NCBI RefSeq assembly: GCF_003992055.1
Contig: NZ_RQVD01000002.1
Coordinates: 1 to 64,000 of the forward strand
Direction of reading: 5' to 3'
DNA: 64,000 nt
DNA from: Veillonella sp. CHU740
Lineage (GTDB): Bacteria > Bacillota > Negativicutes > Veillonellales > Veillonellaceae
Both the position numbers and the translations under genes were made by a program. This document shows positions 7,545 to 16,769 of the stretch, in pieces. The notes beneath the pieces were generated by a model. The model was not told where the DNA came from. It was given only the letters and a program-made list of their open reading frames with translations, and ran no database searches. How positions within the stretch are numbered: position 1 is the stretch's first letter; every line of letters starts with the position of its first letter.

Positions 7545-10145
7545 ATGGGCAAGAAACAAACGCCTATGATGGAGCAGTATTTTAGTATTAAAGCTCGCTA
7601 TGAAAAGGAACTATTATTTTTTCGATTAGGTGACTTTTATGAGCTTTTTTACGACGATGCTATTACCGCATCACGAGAATTGAATATCACCTTAACAGGT
7701 CGCAATGCGGGTGAAGAAGATAAAGCTCCTATGTGTGGCGTTCCTTTCCATTCTGCGGAATCCTATATTGAAAAGCTTATCAGTAAAGGTTACAAGGTAG
7801 CCATCTGTGAGCAAGTGGAAGATCCTAAAGAGGCAAAGGGCATCGTAAAACGTGATGTCATCCGTGTCATCACACCAGGCACCGTACTCAGTGAAAATGG
7901 AACAAAAGATGGAGAAAATAACTTCTTAGCCTTGACCTATGAAACAGGGGGGCAGCGCATTGTGTTGTTCACAGATATTACTACTGGCGAAGTAATTTGG
8001 GAACGAATGGATAGTTCTAGTGAAAGTTCTTTATTTGATGCTTTCACTATGTACCAACCAAAAGAACTTATCTTAGCTGGTAGTAGTAAATTACCTACTA
8101 GTATCCAAGATTTTTTAACACGTCAAATGTCAGGCATAGCATTGTCTCCGTTCACGCCTACAGAAACTATAGACAGTATTCGTCTGAAAGGTCGTGAACA
8201 TTTTTCTGATGCCGGCTTGCTAGAAGAAGATGTATTAGAAGCCTTAGGTTATGTAATTCTCTATTTACAAGAAATTATTAAAACAGATACGTCTCACATT
8301 AATTATGTGCACCAACTATCTGTGGGAGACCGCATGATATTGGACACATCTTGTTTGCGCCATTTGGAGATTACAAGAAATGTTCGAGATGGATCTAAAA
8401 AAGGTACGCTCCTAGATGTACTAGATAAAACATTAACCCCTATGGGAGCTCGAATGTTGAAACAGTGGATTGAACATCCTTTAATGGATATCCATCGCAT
8501 AGTACGCCGTCAAATGGGCATAGGTGAGTCTATCGACAACCCCACCATGCGCAGTCAACTGCGTTCTTTGTTGACCTCTGTGTATGATTTTGAACGCATT
8601 CTAAGCCGTGTAGAAACAGGCAGTGTGTCTCCTAGAGATTTTGCCTCCTTACGAGAATCACTGCGCGTTTTACCGATGATTCAAGAGATATTACAATATT
8701 GTACTTCTAATATTCTACAAGACTGTCATAGTATGATTCACACCCATGATGACTTATGTGACCTATTAACACGGGCTATCGTGGATCAGCCGTCGTTGGC
8801 ATTAAAAGATGGTCATGTCATCCGTGATGGATATAGTGCGGAACTTGATGAATTACGTTCCTTAGCCACCAATAGTCAAGAATGGCTACATCGTTTAGAA
8901 GAAGAGGCGAAACAAGCTACAGGAATTCGCCTTAAAACAGGATACAATAAAGTATTTGGATACTATTTTGAAGTGTCTCAAGGTCAAGTGGGGCTTGTAC
9001 CAGATTATTTCATTCGTAAGCAGACCTTGACCAATGCGGAGCGATATATTACTCCAGAGCTTAAAGAATTTGAAATTAAAATGCTCAATGCAAAAGAGCA
9101 GATTCAAAAGTTGGAATATTCTTTGTATCAAGACTTGCGCCTTACAGCAAAAGAAAATATTAAAGACATCCAAGAAACGGCTCGTGGCATTGCACAATTA
9201 GATGTCATTTTAAGCTTAGGAGAAGTGGCTTTCACCAACAAATATATATGCCCAACTATCGTGACCAATGGTTCTATTTCTATCAAAGATGGTCGTCATC
9301 CTGTCATCGAAACATTGCTGAAACAGGAATTGTTCATTCCTAATGACGTGGTGTTGAATCATTCTGAAGAGGAGTTCATCCTCATCACAGGCCCTAACAT
9401 GGCAGGTAAATCGACATACATGCGTCAAGTGGCTTTGCTCATGATTATGGCGCAGATTGGGTCCTTTATTCCAGCTAGAGAAGCCACCATTGCTCCTGTA
9501 GATAGAATTTTTACACGGGTTGGCGCCAGTGATGATATTTCCACAGGCCAAAGTACTTTCATGGTAGAAATGAAAGAAGTATCCTATATCCTAGAGCATG
9601 CGACGTGCAACAGTTTAGTCATCCTCGATGAAATCGGACGTGGTACATCCACATTTGATGGTCTTAGCATTGCTCGTGCTGTGGTGGAACATATTTGTGA
9701 AACCATTCACTGTAAAAGTTTGTTCGCCACACATTATCACGAGTTGATTGAACTAGAAGAGCAATATAGTAAACTGAAAAACTATACGGTAGCTGTGAAA
9801 GATAAAGGCAATGATGTTCTATTTTTGCGCCGCATTGTAAAAGGTGGGGCAGACCGCAGTTATGGTATTCATGTGGCTAAATTGGCAGGTCTTCCTAAGG
9901 CTGTCCTAGATCGAGCTAACACAATTCTATCTCATTTGGAGGATGGAAAAGTAGTATCGGAAGCAGCGCCTAAGAAAAAAGAAAAACAAAGTGTTACAGG
10001 CCCTCTATTCGGGAGTGGTGATTTATTTACACAACCTGTTCTGGATCAGTTATTAAAGCTAGACATAATGAGTATGACACCCATAGAGGCCATCAGTGAA
10101 TTATATCGTTTACAGGAAGAGGCGAAACAAGGAGGTGGCAAGTAA
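7545..10145 (+). CDS. mutS: DNA mismatch repair protein MutS
   Basis: An 866-residue mismatch sensor. The mismatch-probing Phe-x-Glu is in the N-terminal GDFYELFYDDA, and the ABC-type ATPase carries Walker A GPNMAGKSTYMRQ (about residue 615) with downstream DEIGRGTSTFDGLSIA (Walker B and signature region) and the ATHYHEL histidine motif. Length is full. The ribosome site AAAGGAG precedes the ATG by 9 bases. Its stop codon TAA overlaps the mutL ATG, so the two repair partners are probably coupled in translation. Confidence 0.97.
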   Translation: MGKKQTPMMEQYFSIKARYEKELLFFRLGDFYELFYDDAITASRELNITLTGRNAGEEDKAPMCGVPFHSAESYIEKLISKGYKVAICEQVEDPKEAKGIVKRDVIRVITPGTVLSENGTKDGENNFLALTYETGGQRIVLFTDITTGEVIWERMDSSSESSLFDAFTMYQPKELILAGSSKLPTSIQDFLTRQMSGIALSPFTPTETIDSIRLKGREHFSDAGLLEEDVLEALGYVILYLQEIIKTDTSHINYVHQLSVGDRMILDTSCLRHLEITRNVRDGSKKGTLLDVLDKTLTPMGARMLKQWIEHPLMDIHRIVRRQMGIGESIDNPTMRSQLRSLLTSVYDFERILSRVETGSVSPRDFASLRESLRVLPMIQEILQYCTSNILQDCHSMIHTHDDLCDLLTRAIVDQPSLALKDGHVIRDGYSAELDELRSLATNSQEWLHRLEEEAKQATGIRLKTGYNKVFGYYFEVSQGQVGLVPDYFIRKQTLTNAERYITPELKEFEIKMLNAKEQIQKLEYSLYQDLRLTAKENIKDIQETARGIAQLDVILSLGEVAFTNKYICPTIVTNGSISIKDGRHPVIETLLKQELFIPNDVVLNHSEEEFILITGPNMAGKSTYMRQVALLMIMAQIGSFIPAREATIAPVDRIFTRVGASDDISTGQSTFMVEMKEVSYILEHATCNSLVILDEIGRGTSTFDGLSIARAVVEHICETIHCKSLFATHYHELIELEEQYSKLKNYTVAVKDKGNDVLFLRRIVKGGADRSYGIHVAKLAGLPKAVLDRANTILSHLEDGKVVSEAAPKKKEKQSVTGPLFGSGDLFTQPVLDQLLKLDIMSMTPIEAISELYRLQEEAKQGGGK

Positions 10146-12163
10146 TGCCAACCATTCATGTCCTAGATGAAACGACTATTAATCAGATAGCAGCCGGCGA
10201 AGTGGTAGAACGTCCTGCCTCTGTTATCAAAGAGTTAATAGAAAATGCCATCGATGCAGGTGCTACTTCTATTGAAGTGGAAATCGCAGAAGGTGGTATC
10301 GAATACATGCGCATTACCGACAATGGGTGCGGTATGTCCGAAGTAGATGCACGCCTAGCCGTATTGCGCCACGCCACTAGTAAAATTCGCAGTGCCGACG
10401 ATTTATATGATATTGCGTCCTTAGGTTTCCGTGGTGAAGCGATTGCCAGCATTGCCTCTGTATCTAAATTTACGTTGCGTACACGGCAAGAAATGGATAC
10501 TATGGGCACACGGATTTATATCGAAGGTGGCCATATGGTGGATTGCGATCCGTGTGGCACATCAGTGGGTACATCCATCGAAGTGAAAGATTTATTCTAT
10601 AATACCCCGGCTCGTAGAAAGTTCTTAAAGTCTACACGAACAGAGGCGAATAAAATCCAAGATATGATTGGCAAATTGGCACTTAGTCATACCCATATCG
10701 CTTTCAAATGTATTGTGGATACACGAGTTACCATCATGACACCAGGGAATCATAAGATGGTGGATACTATCGCTGCTTTATACGGATTTAAAGTCAGTGA
10801 AGATGTATTTCCCATTGCTTATGAAGCAGAAGGCATTTATGTGGAAGGTGTGGTCAGCAAGCCAACGGTGCTAAAAAGTAGCCGTCAATGGCAGACGACC
10901 ATCGTAAACCAACGTGTCATTTCTGACAAAGCTATCTACAAGGCTATTGATACGGCATACCATGCCCTATTGCCGAAAGGTGGCTATCCCTTGGTGGTGT
11001 TACAAATCGTAGTACCTCCAGGGACCGTAGATATCAATGTACATCCACGAAAAAGCGAAGTGAAATTCTCAGACGATAAACCAGTCTTTAAAGCAGTGTA
11101 TAACAGTATTTTACAAGCTTTAGAACATCCAACGCATCACGTGACCAACAATCAAGAAGAAACGATAGCTACAGCTATCGACTACGATAAAGTATTCACT
11201 GGACGTTCTCAAGGATTTACGGTGATGCGTGAAAAAACAGAGGCTCTCGTGGATACTATCCGTCAAAAGGGATATACAGCACCACAGCGCACGGTGTATG
11301 AACAAAGTAACTTTAACGAATCCCTAGATGTGAATGAAAACTTTGTGCCTAAAAGTTATACCCAAGAGGATAAAGATAGGTTCAGAGCTATCCGTGAATC
11401 ACGGCCTAATTTAGTACCAAGTTCTGTAGAGCCATATATAAACCATACTGGAAATGAATCCGTATCGAGATATTTAAGTGCAGCACAAAGTCTAGCAGGT
11501 GATTCTAATACTGGGGATGCTCTTGGTATAGATAGTTCCTATGATGCTGATCATGGTAATTCATATGATACTAATGCTAGTAAAACAGTAGCTAATCATG
11601 GATTGCTTCCTATGGGCCAAGTGGCCTCTTGCTATATTTTGGCGAAAAAAGGCGATGATTTATACATCATCGATCAACATGCAGCGCACGAACGTGTGCG
11701 GTATGACAAACTATGCAAATCTTCCGAGTCCATCCCTATGCAGGAATTATTAATGCCTATGCACATGGATGTTAGCGAGGAAGAATTAACATTGGCGGAA
11801 GAACAGAGAGATGCATTGTTAGATTTAGGATTCCAAGTAGACCAAGGAGGACCCACTTCCTTACGTATTGATGGTCATCCTGTGGATATTATTGAAAGCA
11901 AAGTTCCAGAGATTCTACAATACGTATTTTCCTACATGCATGATCATCAAAGTCCAAGTGTGGCGCAATTACGTCATGAAATGTTGGCCTATGCCTCCTG
12001 TCGTGGTGCCATTAAAGCAGGACATAATCTAAATTTGGTACAAATTGATGCCTTATTGAATGATTTATTTACCACAGATAAGCCTTATGTGTGCCCTCAC
12101 GGACGACCTACGATTATTAAATTTACACCAGACGAATTAGGAAAATTATTTTTACGGAGTTAA
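10145..12163 (+). CDS. mutL: DNA mismatch repair protein MutL
   Basis: A 672-residue GHKL ATPase that links MutS to downstream repair. N-terminal motifs ELIENAIDAG, DNGCGM and GFRGEAIASI form the ATP site (residues 24-110). A variable linker of roughly 330-480 follows. The C-terminal dimerisation domain includes DQHAAHERVRYD, an ACRGAIKAG segment and CPHGRPT, which are the metal-binding motifs of MutL proteins that carry their own nicking endonuclease, as expected where no MutH exists. The last residue of the DQHA motif is Asp rather than the usual Glu. The gene overlaps mutS by one base. Confidence 0.96.
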   Translation: MPTIHVLDETTINQIAAGEVVERPASVIKELIENAIDAGATSIEVEIAEGGIEYMRITDNGCGMSEVDARLAVLRHATSKIRSADDLYDIASLGFRGEAIASIASVSKFTLRTRQEMDTMGTRIYIEGGHMVDCDPCGTSVGTSIEVKDLFYNTPARRKFLKSTRTEANKIQDMIGKLALSHTHIAFKCIVDTRVTIMTPGNHKMVDTIAALYGFKVSEDVFPIAYEAEGIYVEGVVSKPTVLKSSRQWQTTIVNQRVISDKAIYKAIDTAYHALLPKGGYPLVVLQIVVPPGTVDINVHPRKSEVKFSDDKPVFKAVYNSILQALEHPTHHVTNNQEETIATAIDYDKVFTGRSQGFTVMREKTEALVDTIRQKGYTAPQRTVYEQSNFNESLDVNENFVPKSYTQEDKDRFRAIRESRPNLVPSSVEPYINHTGNESVSRYLSAAQSLAGDSNTGDALGIDSSYDADHGNSYDTNASKTVANHGLLPMGQVASCYILAKKGDDLYIIDQHAAHERVRYDKLCKSSESIPMQELLMPMHMDVSEEELTLAEEQRDALLDLGFQVDQGGPTSLRIDGHPVDIIESKVPEILQYVFSYMHDHQSPSVAQLRHEMLAYASCRGAIKAGHNLNLVQIDALLNDLFTTDKPYVCPHGRPTIIKFTPDELGKLFLRS

Positions 12164-12164
12164 T

Positions 12165-12944
12165 ATGTATCTTATTAGCACAAGTTCAAAGACAAATACA
12201 TATCTCATTGAACAGGCTAAAGATCTAAGTCGACTCTTGCTAATGCCCTATGTGCCACGAAAGCATCAGTCTGTGGAAGATTTGTTAGATATACATCATT
12301 GTGCGGGTGCCTTAATAGTGACCAAGGAAGGTCCTTCTTTTGTAACAAAAGAGGGGATGCCACATCAATTTCATCTATCTATGGCACATTTGCGCTTGTT
12401 AGAAATCGACCGTGGACATACAGATCATCTGCTACAAGCTATTGGGTATGAAACGGTGGCGTCTGTTTTAGATTGTACTGCTGGCTTAGGTTCAGATAGT
12501 GCTGTTATTAGTTATGGTTGTCCACAGTTAACACGTCATACGGCGATTGAAGGACATCCTATCTTGGGCTATATTACAAATTATGGGTTTCGACATTTTC
12601 AGCATAAGAATCCAAGTGTAACAGAGGCGTTGCGTCGTATTCAATTAGTTATTTGCAACTATCCGGATTACCTAAAACAGATAGAAGCTAATCGATATGA
12701 TGTTATCTATTTGGACCCTATGTTTGAAAATCCTGTCTATGAAAGTCCTCAATTTCAGCAGTGGCGTGGTCATTTACTAGAATCTAAGATACGTACAGAC
12801 ATTGTAGAACTCGGTTTGGAAAAATCGAAACGTGTGGTCATTAAAGAGCGTAAAGGCAGTCGTCTATTCAAAGACATACCCCCCATAGAAATGGTGGGTG
12901 GTAAATATAGCTCCATTGCCTATGGCATCTATGAAAGGAGGTAA
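12165..12944 (+). CDS. RsmJ-like SAM-dependent methyltransferase
   Basis: A 259-residue class I methyltransferase resembling the RsmJ (DUF548) group, which in E. coli methylates G1516 of 16S rRNA. Visible signs are FHLSMAHLRL before the SAM-binding loop LDCTAGLGSDS (about residues 102-112) and DPMFENP (about 184-190), the family's catalytic-region motif. It starts one base after the mutL stop codon and ends one base before the miaA start, inside its own ribosome-site stretch (AAAGGAGG), so it belongs to the mutS-mutL-miaA operon. The RNA target in this organism is inferred. Confidence 0.72.
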   Translation: MYLISTSSKTNTYLIEQAKDLSRLLLMPYVPRKHQSVEDLLDIHHCAGALIVTKEGPSFVTKEGMPHQFHLSMAHLRLLEIDRGHTDHLLQAIGYETVASVLDCTAGLGSDSAVISYGCPQLTRHTAIEGHPILGYITNYGFRHFQHKNPSVTEALRRIQLVICNYPDYLKQIEANRYDVIYLDPMFENPVYESPQFQQWRGHLLESKIRTDIVELGLEKSKRVVIKERKGSRLFKDIPPIEMVGGKYSSIAYGIYERR

Positions 12945-12945
12945 G

Positions 12946-13884
12946 ATGAATCAGTTAATCACTATTTTGGGGCCTACCGCAGTAGGAAAAACAGCCCTTA
13001 CCTTGCGAATGGCGGAAACTTTACAATCTCCTGTACTATCTGGAGATGCGTACCAAATCTATAAAGGGTTGACCATTGGCACTGCCAAACCTACCCTTGA
13101 AGAATTGAACAGAGTGCCTCACTATTTCATCGATACCCATGAGCCTAATGACTCGTACAGTGTGGCAGAGTTCAATGCGCAAGCTAACACTGTCATAGAT
13201 GCTGTTAACAAAAACGGTAAGATTCCCATTTTATCTGGTGGGACAGGGCTGTATGTGCAATCCTTGCTAGAGGGCTATGACTTTTTAGATGTGCCTCGCA
13301 ATGATAGTTTGCGCCTCGAATTAGATAACATTTTTGATACCTCTGGATTAGAAGGTTTGCAAGGCTATGCCAATGAATTGGCTGAAAAAGAAGATCTTAC
13401 GTTACCCTTTCAAGATAAACATCGCCTATACCGTGCGATCGAGTGTGTCTTAGCTGGTGAGGGACATGCCTTATTAATGCCGTCAAAAGAAGGATTAGTC
13501 TTTCATGGACCTGTCATCGGCTTAGAACGGTCCAGAGAAGAATTATACGAACGGATTAACCTTCGAGTAGAGTATATGGTTCGAGATGGATTATTTGAGG
13601 AAGTAGAACAACTGTTGGAAGTTGGCGTACAACCAGATTCACAAGCTTTCAAAGGCATTGGATATAAAGAGATTATCCCTTACTTTCACGGTGAATATTC
13701 GAAAGAACGGGCTATTGAATTAGTCCAACAACATACACGACAATTTGCAAAGCGGCAAATTACGTGGTATAAACGGATGCCGTATATTCAGTGGATTTCT
13801 ATCACTCCGAACCGTAGTGAAGAAAGTATTTATGAGGAAGCTATGGAACTGGTTCAAGCTAGTTTAAAAAATTTTCAAATATGA
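12946..13884 (+). CDS. miaA: tRNA dimethylallyltransferase MiaA
   Basis: A 312-residue enzyme that isopentenylates A37 of tRNA, making the substrate of MiaB. Motifs: P-loop GPTAVGKTALT (residues 9-19), SGDAYQIYKGLTIGTAKPT, HYFIDTHEPNDSYSVAEF, and GGTGLYVQSLLEG. The ATG at 12946 follows AGGAGGTA by the right distance; the frame stays open 48 bases further upstream into the previous gene, but without a ribosome site. Length fits the family. Confidence 0.95.
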   Translation: MNQLITILGPTAVGKTALTLRMAETLQSPVLSGDAYQIYKGLTIGTAKPTLEELNRVPHYFIDTHEPNDSYSVAEFNAQANTVIDAVNKNGKIPILSGGTGLYVQSLLEGYDFLDVPRNDSLRLELDNIFDTSGLEGLQGYANELAEKEDLTLPFQDKHRLYRAIECVLAGEGHALLMPSKEGLVFHGPVIGLERSREELYERINLRVEYMVRDGLFEEVEQLLEVGVQPDSQAFKGIGYKEIIPYFHGEYSKERAIELVQQHTRQFAKRQITWYKRMPYIQWISITPNRSEESIYEEAMELVQASLKNFQI

Positions 13885-13955
13885 CATAGGTATGTATAGT
13901 TAACTTATGAGGATTATGTATCAAAACTAGTTTGCTATATATAGAAAGGAATAGA

Positions 13956-15197
13956 ATGACTTTAGAAGAAATCCGTCAACAGGCTCTTGAGCTAGCTGAA
14001 AAAGAGTTCAAAAAATTTGAGCCTGTAGCGTTATATAATACAAAAAAAGTACTGGAAGCATTTAAAGAATGCCAACTTTCAGATTATCATTTTAATGGCA
14101 CCAGTGGTTATGGCTATAATGATGTGGGTCGTGAAAAACTAGATGAAGTGTTCGCTCACGTGTTTAAAGGAGAGCGTGCCATCGTGCGCCCTCATTTCGT
14201 GTCCGGCACCCATGCATTAGCCACCACATTACAGGCTATCTTGGGGAATGGATCGAAAGGGAACGAGTTTGTTTATGCCGTAGGGCAACCATACGATACG
14301 ATGCAATCCGTCATTGGTGCTTCACGCCATGTGCCAGGATCATTAACAGAGCAAGGGTTCATCTATAAAGAAGTTCCTTTGGTGAATAATACCTACGATT
14401 TAGAGGGCATTCGCCAAGCTGTTACAAAAGACACTCGTGTAGTGGTAATCCAACGTTCTAGAGGATATAGCACCCGTGAACCTTTATCTGTGGAAGATAT
14501 TGGTATCATTGTGAACGCTGTAAAAGAAGTAAATCCTGAAACTATAACCTTTGTGGATAATTGTTATGGTGAATTTACAGAAACTAGAGAGCCTCTAGAA
14601 GTAGGGGCAGATATTATGGCAGGCTCCCTCATTAAAAATGCAGGTGGCGGTATTGCTCCTACGGGTGGTTACGTAGTAGGTCGAGATGACCTAGTGGAAC
14701 AAGTGGGGTATCAGTTAACGGCTCCAGGCTTGGGGGACCATATGGGATCCTATGCACCAGGATATCGCCTATTCTTCCAAGGACTATTCTTAGCACCTCA
14801 TGTGGTATTACAAGCCTTGAAAGGAGCGGTCTATACAGCGGCAGTGGGAACCTTATTGGGATATGACGTATTTCCAAAAGTTGATGCTCCTCGCTTTGAC
14901 TTAATCCAAGCCATTAACCTACATGGACCAGAAGAAATGGAATACTTCTGCCGTGGCATGCAAGCCTATAGCCCTGTAGATGCCCATGTACATCCTATTC
15001 CAGGAGATATGCCTGGATACGAAGATAAAATTATTATGGCTGGTGGAACTTTTGTACAAGGATCTTCCATCGAACTAAGCGCAGACGGACCAGTACGACC
15101 ACCGTATACCATCTTTATGCAAGGGGGACTTGTATTTGAGCACTCCATGCTAGGAATCTTGGGGGCTGCTGAGGAAATATTGAAACATAGAGGATAA
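13956..15197 (+). CDS. PLP-dependent methionine gamma-lyase family protein (YnbB-like)
   Basis: A 413-residue fold-type I pyridoxal-phosphate enzyme related to the B. subtilis YnbB or 'aluminium resistance' family, annotated as methionine gamma-lyase family. The cofactor lysine is in GSLIKNAGGG (Lys227), preceded by FVDNCYGEF, which carries the Asp that contacts the PLP ring. HFVSGTHALATTL is the phosphate-binding region. The ATG at 13956 follows AGAAAGGAAT; a TTG at 13932 is in frame but lacks a site. In Firmicutes this gene often lies near miaA and glnR, as here. The substrate is not known from sequence. Confidence 0.82.
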   Translation: MTLEEIRQQALELAEKEFKKFEPVALYNTKKVLEAFKECQLSDYHFNGTSGYGYNDVGREKLDEVFAHVFKGERAIVRPHFVSGTHALATTLQAILGNGSKGNEFVYAVGQPYDTMQSVIGASRHVPGSLTEQGFIYKEVPLVNNTYDLEGIRQAVTKDTRVVVIQRSRGYSTREPLSVEDIGIIVNAVKEVNPETITFVDNCYGEFTETREPLEVGADIMAGSLIKNAGGGIAPTGGYVVGRDDLVEQVGYQLTAPGLGDHMGSYAPGYRLFFQGLFLAPHVVLQALKGAVYTAAVGTLLGYDVFPKVDAPRFDLIQAINLHGPEEMEYFCRGMQAYSPVDAHVHPIPGDMPGYEDKIIMAGGTFVQGSSIELSADGPVRPPYTIFMQGGLVFEHSMLGILGAAEEILKHRG

Positions 15198-15205
15198 ATA
15201 ATGAA

Positions 15206-15231
15206 ACCACTTACTTAGGTAGGTGGTTTTT
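15206..15231 (+). terminator. Intrinsic terminator, copy 1 of a repeated hairpin
   Basis: CCACTTAC and GTAGGTGG pair around TTAG, followed by TTTTT. The same hairpin returns at 16080 and, slightly changed, at 17203. Confidence 0.8.
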
Positions 15232-15281
15232 GTTACAAATGACGTATTTTCTATGGTGAGTTTAAATTAGACGAAAACCTC

Positions 15282-15310
15282 TTGCCCCAACATTTGATAT
15301 AACTTATAAT
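15282..15310 (+). promoter_or_regulatory. Promoter for the first small acidic gene
   Basis: TTGCCC and a perfect TATAAT are separated by 17 bases, about 85 bases before the start codon at 15396. It marks the left start of the accessory island. Confidence 0.55.
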
Positions 15311-15395
15311 TTGTATGAGTAGATAAATAATAGGAAAGATAAGACATATATCGTTGAGAAGACATTGATAACAATATTTGGTAAGGGGGGATCAT

Positions 15396-15674
15396 ATGTC
15401 GCAGATAAACGAAAGAAATGATGATTTATATGACTATTTAGATGATTGGGAAAACGAGCCAACACCGTTTTATACATTAGAAACAGTTCATTTGTATCAT
15501 AAAGAGATTGAGGAATTTGAAAAACTGGTTGATTCAAATGAAGAGTTGAAAGAATGGACAGAAAATTTATTTAAAAGTTTGGGATTTTCTTATAAAAAGA
15601 AAAACAAGAAGAGGTCAAGAAAAGAGAAGAAGAAGTCAAGAAAGGTTAAGAGACTTGTCGATACACAAATGTAG
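15396..15674 (+). CDS. Small acidic protein with basic tail, paralogue A
   Basis: A 92-residue protein of unknown function. The body (residues 1-65) is acidic and contains YDYLDDWENEPTPFY, then a helix-like stretch ending LFKSLGFSY; the last 25 residues are almost all Lys and Arg with Ser. It is clearly related to the protein at 15885: both share YDYLDD, a Pro-containing loop, a T-x-ET turn, a Glu-rich helix and a closing FG-aromatic. The paralogue lacks the basic tail. ATG at 15396 follows a GGGGGG-containing ribosome site; an in-frame TTG at 15378 lies on it. No known domain is recognised. Confidence 0.65.
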   Translation: MSQINERNDDLYDYLDDWENEPTPFYTLETVHLYHKEIEEFEKLVDSNEELKEWTENLFKSLGFSYKKKNKKRSRKEKKKSRKVKRLVDTQM

Positions 15675-15884
15675 AACTAATCAATAAATAAAATATAATC
15701 TGTAATAGCACTCTAGGCAATGGCCTATGGGTGATTTTACAGTGAGAATATTAAAGGGAATAAACGGCATGTTGTAAAAATATTTGATACTTTATATAAT
15801 AAAATAGAAAAATAATCTGATATGGGAGCCTCAAAATTGTCAGAGCAGCCTTTATAAATTTACAAAATAAAGGAGTGTTAACAT

Positions 15885-16079
15885 ATGTCGAACAAATTGC
15901 AAAAAGAAAAGATAAAATATGATTATCTTGATGACTTTAAAAACAATCCAGAGCCAGTGATAACATGGGAGACAAAAGAAGCCTATTTTGCAAGTGCAGA
16001 TGAATTTTGTAGAATGCTAGCAGAAGATAAAGAATATCAAGAGTTACTTGATGCATTGTGTAAACAATTTGGATACTAA
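15885..16079 (+). CDS. Small acidic protein, paralogue B
   Basis: A 64-residue protein preceded by AAAGGAG. It shares with the protein at 15396 the order YDYLDD, an Asn-Pro-rich loop (FKNNPEPVITWET), a Glu/Asp-rich helix (DEFCRMLAEDKEYQELLDAL) and a final FGY, so the two are tandem paralogues within 500 bases. Its stop codon is followed at once by the second copy of the repeated terminator. Function is unknown; size, acidity and placement in an island with toxin remnants would fit an orphan immunity or antitoxin-like protein, but that is only inference. Confidence 0.62.
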   Translation: MSNKLQKEKIKYDYLDDFKNNPEPVITWETKEAYFASADEFCRMLAEDKEYQELLDALCKQFGY

Positions 16080-16176
16080 CCACTTACTTAGGTAGGTGGT
16101 TTTTTATGTATTAAGACATAGTAATATGAAAAAGGACACACATAAGACTACTCATTCTAATTTAGTTATCAATATG
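16080..16176 (+). repeat. 97-bp repeat with terminator hairpin, copy 2
   Basis: It starts with a terminator hairpin (CCACTTAC, loop TTAG, GTAGGTGG, six T) identical to copy 1 at 15206. It continues with ATGTATTAAGACATAGTA, a block shared with copy 3 at 17203, and similarity continues through to ATCAATATG. The element therefore serves as terminator for the 15885 gene and as a homologous block with copy 3. Confidence 0.75.
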
Positions 16177-16332
16177 CTAAGGAGGATTAAAATAGGTGAT
16201 TATGCAGAGGATTAAAAATAATCTTTATCTATATAAACTTTTTTCGGTAAAGTGGTATAATAAAAGTAATCATAAAATGACATAGATTAACTATGAAAGG
16301 AATTTTAGAGTTGATAGGTATGAAAAATTATA

Positions 16333-16479
16333 TTGAAAGTGTACGTAGTATTAGCGATTGCTGTATTTATTGCTAAAATTTATACAGGGTTAGATTGGAG
16401 CTCCTGGATTAATGGCTTTGTTGTTAGCTATGTAATTACAATCATAACTAAACTGTTAGGGGGAGATAAGGATGCCTAG
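16333..16479 (+). CDS. Possible 48-residue membrane microprotein
   Basis: An open frame starting at TTG (16333) encodes 48 residues: a hydrophobic helix (VYVVLAIAVFIAKIY), a short turn with GLDWSSW, a second hydrophobic helix (GFVVSYVITIITKLL) and a charged end GGDKDA. It overlaps the next gene by 8 bases, a coupling-type overlap. The weakness is the start: no good ribosome site precedes the TTG, and an ATG at 16320 opens a different frame that stops after 18 codons. A single-base slip or loss would join that ATG to this frame, so the gene may be real, frameshifted or decaying. Two short helices recall holin-like or type I toxin peptides, but I cannot assign it. Confidence 0.45.
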   Translation: MKVYVVLAIAVFIAKIYTGLDWSSWINGFVVSYVITIITKLLGGDKDA

Positions 16480-16675
16480 AGGTGGAACACGAGAAGGTGC
16501 AGGTCGCAAGGTTGGGTGGCGTAAAGGATATAGCGAGGCTAGACAAGGTCATCAAATCCGATTGCACGAAGATGAATGGGAAGTAGTTAAAGCATTTGCC
16601 AACTTAGTAAAACAAGATATTAATAAAGCAAGAGAAAAGTTAAAAGAATTAGAAGATGAACTGCGAAAAGTCTAA
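16472..16675 (+). CDS. Small basic protein with GGxREGAGRK motif and helical tail
   Basis: A 67-residue protein with a Gly/Arg-rich N-terminus (PRGGTREGAGRKVGWRKG), then a strand-like HQIRLHEDEW and a charged helix or coiled coil (DINKAREKLKELEDELRKV). The N-terminal motif is common in small phage and plasmid proteins, often ahead of a ribbon-helix-helix-like DNA-binding unit, where the strand pairs in a dimer. GGGGGAG precedes the ATG. A DNA-binding regulator or antitoxin is plausible; there is no adjacent toxin other than the possible microprotein overlapping its start. Confidence 0.6.
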   Translation: MPRGGTREGAGRKVGWRKGYSEARQGHQIRLHEDEWEVVKAFANLVKQDINKAREKLKELEDELRKV

Positions 16676-16769
16676 TTATTTATTGTTGCTTTAATAAATG
16701 ATTGAATATATTAATACCTAAAAAATTATAACATTACACAATTCTAAAATATAATAAGGTTTATACAGA

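Noticed and set aside
15735-15815. A 26-codon open frame between the two acidic paralogues
   Set aside because: No start codon and too short to judge; it may be a relic like those at 17068 and 17358 but the evidence is weaker.
16117-16220. A short plus-strand frame starting MKKDTHK in repeat copy 2
   Set aside because: The matching sequence in copy 3 has stops and no conserved frame, so coding is not supported.
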